A stretch of DNA of 64,000 nucleotides from Agroathelia rolfsii. Lineage: Eukaryota; Basidiomycota; Agaricomycetes; Amylocorticiales; Amylocorticiaceae. A program made the position numbers and the translations under genes. The stretch is taken from the NCBI GenBank assembly GCA_018343915.1, contig JABRWF010000001.1:1488001-1552000 (forward strand), read 5' to 3'. How positions within the stretch are numbered: position 1 is the stretch's first letter; the number at the start of each line of letters is the position of its first letter. Below are positions 60,901 to 64,000 of the stretch, piece after piece. The notes beneath the pieces were generated by a model, which saw only the letters and a list, made by a program, of their open reading frames with translations, was not told the DNA's origin and did not search any database.

Positions 60901-63900
60901 ATCGTCATACCGCTGTGCATATGCGCGAATACCGGGCTGTGGGCTGATTACATGTTGACCCAGGAATTTAGCTAGCTCAGGACTTTCAGGAGAATCTCTA
61001 CGTATTAGCGAATTCAAGAATTTAATAGCAATTTGCACATAACGCCACTATAATATCCATGAGCGATGGATACTATGATTATGTCGTAAGGCTTACATGT
61101 GTCTGTGGCCGTGAGGCAATCTCTAGGATCGAAGCAATCTATGAGAGATTATAAGCAATTTGGTGCCCAGGGTGGCTAAATATGATTCTCACAGTTTCCG
61201 CGTTCCTTTTCTCCCTTCGAGCGGCACCAAGTTTGGACTTTTCTAGAGAGCGTTTGAGAAGTTGCCGATTTACCATTGTGGGACCGAACTCTTTCTCCAG
61301 ATCTTGAAGTGCTTGTCTTACACCAGGTGCATCGTGTGTGAACGCATAGGTATGAGCGGATTCTTCGCTCAGATGCGATACGCAATCACTCGCTAGGCTT
61401 GCGACCAGCTTCTGAATCGAAGGTTTTTCTTCGTGCTGACATTCAAGAAGAGAAGTCATGTAACGAAGTTGTAACTCTTGATCTAACAAACACAATGAGA
61501 CCGCCGCAGAAATTGATGCCTAGATTTTGAATACCAACCGGTTAGTGCATAAGTTGCTATGAAAAAATCAAGTTATTAGACAGTAAGTCAAGAACAGGAC
61601 ATAAATCAAAACGTACCAGTGCCCTTGTTCCACAAGACGTACAATGCGCCCTTCATTCTATCTGGATCGTTCCCTTTGGCCAGCGCATCAAATAGAATAG
61701 GGAGGAAGAATCTCGTTGTCCTGACATAGTACTATTCATCGTAAGCAGCTTTCATTCAATGATAGTAAGAAATCGACGTACTCCCGCCGCATTGTGTAAA
61801 ACAGTTTGCGAGTACCTATATATGATGTTGAATCAACTTGAATCGAATGGCAAAAAAAAAAAAAAAGACGAACCTGCGAACCCTTAGATAAGGAGACAAG
61901 CTAAACTCGATTAGATCACCTAAAAGCTGATCATCTAGTGCAGAACGACGACGATACAAGGCCGCCATGTACAGACGCCCTGTGTGATAAACATGTGCAC
62001 GCTGAAGATACACATATCGCGAGCTCTTGGATTGACGCGGCCAGATGCGATTAAGACTGACAAAATAAATCGATTTTTGGTCAATCTGTGAAAGCAGAAT
62101 ACTAGAATCATCATGAACTTACTCTCGAGCAGTTGCATAACCTTTCTGTGCCGTCTCAAATCCATGCCTATTCTCTCCGTACTCAAGCAAATGCACGTCA
62201 ATACTCTTAACCACAGCCATCACAGCGTCGATGTGGTCTTCTCCGCCGGACTTGCTCCGTAACGCAGTAGCAGCCTGGTGGAGAATCTCGCCGAATCGCT
62301 GACGATGCGCTACCGCCCTCTTGTACCGAGGATCGGTCTTATCTGTGAGCGCAAAGCCTGCGCGTACATCAAGCGAGGAGACGAGGAGCTCTTCCAGCTC
62401 TGTTTCGGGATAGTGGAAGGTATTGGCAACGTGCTTGGTGGGCTCCTTGATCAATGTCGCGAGACCACTCCACATGGCTCTACACAAAATGGTGAACCTG
62501 ATATGATTTTTAGTTATTGTAGTGCAGCATAAAAGTCCGTAACACCGGCTTACCGACAGAAGTCATTCCTAGAAATGTTGTCCCAAGTGCCGGGGCTACG
62601 TACAAGTGTCTCTATGCGATCTAAGTTTGGTTTGTGGATAGTATCAAGGATCTCAAGAGCCATCTCGATTTCCTCCTTGCTTGGAACTTATGTGATTTAT
62701 GAGCAACTTTAAATCGATACCAAGACCATGTATACATACCGTGCCATTCCACTTCAATCTCCTTAGCTTCGTATTGGTGACCCCAGTAAAGGTTGTGATC
62801 TCGATCGAACTCTGGAACGATAATAAGACAACACATAAAATATATCTGCAATAATAGGCTCACCGGGATCGTTCCATTCCTTTGAGTTCATGAACCGACT
62901 ATTAAGGACATGCACGGAAGTGAGGACATGTAAAATCCTAGTAAGAAGCCTTCCAGTGAGCGTATAGCCACGTTCGCTCTTCGTCTTATCTACCAGGAGT
63001 GATAACAACCCCAAGATGTCATCTTTGTGTTTGACAAGCTGCGAAAGGTTGGATGGGTTATCACATAAGCGTAAAGCCATCAGAGATATCGACGTACGGT
63101 AGGAGCAGCACCATCACACCCGAGACATCCTCTCAGAATGACCAGATCTATTAATTAAGATAAATAAATTTAGAGCTGAAACGAGAAGTATATTTAATAA
63201 AGACTCACTCCAATGTAAGGTGGTATCACTGGGTACGGCTTCGCCAGCAGAAGTAGTTCGGATACTTGATGCACCATGCTTCAATTCTTCTTTGATCTGG
63301 GAGATACAGAAGGGCAAGAACTTTTCGGCTGTTTCTTGGGGTCGTACGCGAGCAAGGCAGGCGATGAGTTGTCCAAACGCCTTCACAGCGTTTGACTTCG
63401 CGTTCGTCGTTGCATAGTCATATACTAGACGGAGGACAAGATCAAATAGGGAATCAGATAGGTGCAAGCAGACTGTGTCAAGCTGTATAAGTTTATTCCA
63501 AGTTTTAGTGATAAACGAAATGGTTGATATATGCGGCAGGAAGCAGACATACCATGTTCTTGATAGACCTCAAGACCGTCTCTTCCTGCTTCCCACCCGT
63601 CTTATTGTTCTTTCCACCTTCTTCAGGTAAATTTTCATAAAGCGCCAACACACGACGGAACAATGAAGTGACCCAATCAGCAAACCCTGCCGTTGACTCA
63701 CGCGCCAGCATCCGCTCTTCACTCCTACTCAAGACCTGAAATCCAGCCTGGCTTTCCATGCCCTCAGGAAGCCTCTCCGTGCCATACTCCATATCCAGCT
63801 GCCCTTCGCCCTCCGGGGGTTCATCAGTAAACGCTACGCCACTCTGGCTCATCGACAGATCCCCAATCTTTATATGCTGCACTGTCGCGACGATGAACAT

Positions 63901-64000
63901 GGTGGCACATACAGTCTTAATGGGATCGTTGAGATCGATGCCGGGAACGCACGACTCCAGGAGGGGTACGACGTGCTTTTGGCCACCTAGCCATATACTC
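57943..64000 (-). CDS. BLM10: Proteasome activator BLM10/PA200, C-terminal ~1407 residues (5' end outside window)
   Basis: Large HEAT-repeat cap on the 20S proteasome. Thirty exons are visible, from 64000-63553 down to 58012-58102 and a terminal 57943-57950; 29 introns of about 45-100 nt. Family stretches: VPLLESCVPGIDLNDPIKT, HNLYWGHQYEAKEIEVEWH, FTILCRAMWSGLATLIKEPT, RMKGALYVLWNKG, LLECQHEEKPSIQKLV, AEILAGLLRGSKHWAP, LPFMDMIRGIQRRMAQWKNE, SWRVRLHAFPALMVFFYRNL and THQDTWHKDQLVFNEDQIQS. The last 8-nt exon (AT GCG TAA) completes VGTSYYA-stop, the C-terminal Tyr-Tyr-Ala that docks in the 20S alpha pocket and opens the gate. Tiny exons include 18 nt (61539-61556) and 25 nt (58351-58375). The frame continues past 64000 with no start, so the gene is partial. 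Confidence 0.93.

Overview
The window is nuclear DNA of a filamentous basidiomycete, most likely an Agaricomycete. Reasons: nearly every gene is split by 50-80 nt GT-AG introns, including exons of only 8-20 nt; genes lie close together on both strands; leaders and spacers are pyrimidine-rich; and the gene set is fungal (PPZ-type phosphatase, BLM10, AP-3 sigma, GH18 chitinases, a large F-box family). Coding joins were worked out by hand from splice sites and conserved protein motifs. None was checked by alignment software or RNA data.

Layout. 0.2-3.7 kb: PPZ-type phosphatase (+), dihydrofolate reductase (+), mitochondrial ribosomal protein bL36m (-). 4.1-7.8 kb: two tandem copies of a DMT/EamA transporter with identical exon lengths. 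8.4-23.7 kb: an F-box/LRR-like family with two intact members, three decayed members and one small relic, interrupted by SGT1 and a GST-like gene that converge on each other. 25.5-29.8 kb: C2H2 zinc-finger factor, Mediator MED6, AP-3 sigma. 30.2-35.0 kb: two secreted GH18 chitinases of different types, both on minus. 35.0-38.6 kb: no gene recognised. 38.6-43.4 kb: CK2 catalytic subunit (-), divergent SET-domain protein (+), mitochondrial DnaJ MDJ1 (+). 44.7-47.5 kb: 15-exon MFS drug-type transporter. 50.2-51.9 kb: choline/ethanolamine kinase (+). 53.5-56.3 kb: tandem CCCH (TIS11/tristetraprolin type) RNA-binding protein (-). 57.9 kb to the window edge: the 3' 30 exons of BLM10/PA200 (-), with its 5' end outside the window.

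Function. Most genes are unrelated housekeeping neighbours. Two groups look lineage-specific: the F-box cluster, which shows duplication and decay side by side, and the tandem transporter pair. Several genes touch proteostasis (F-box proteins, SGT1, MDJ1, BLM10), but nothing in the sequence shows they are linked functionally. I found no transposon, CRISPR, tRNA or rRNA that I can support, and no clearly new multi-gene system.
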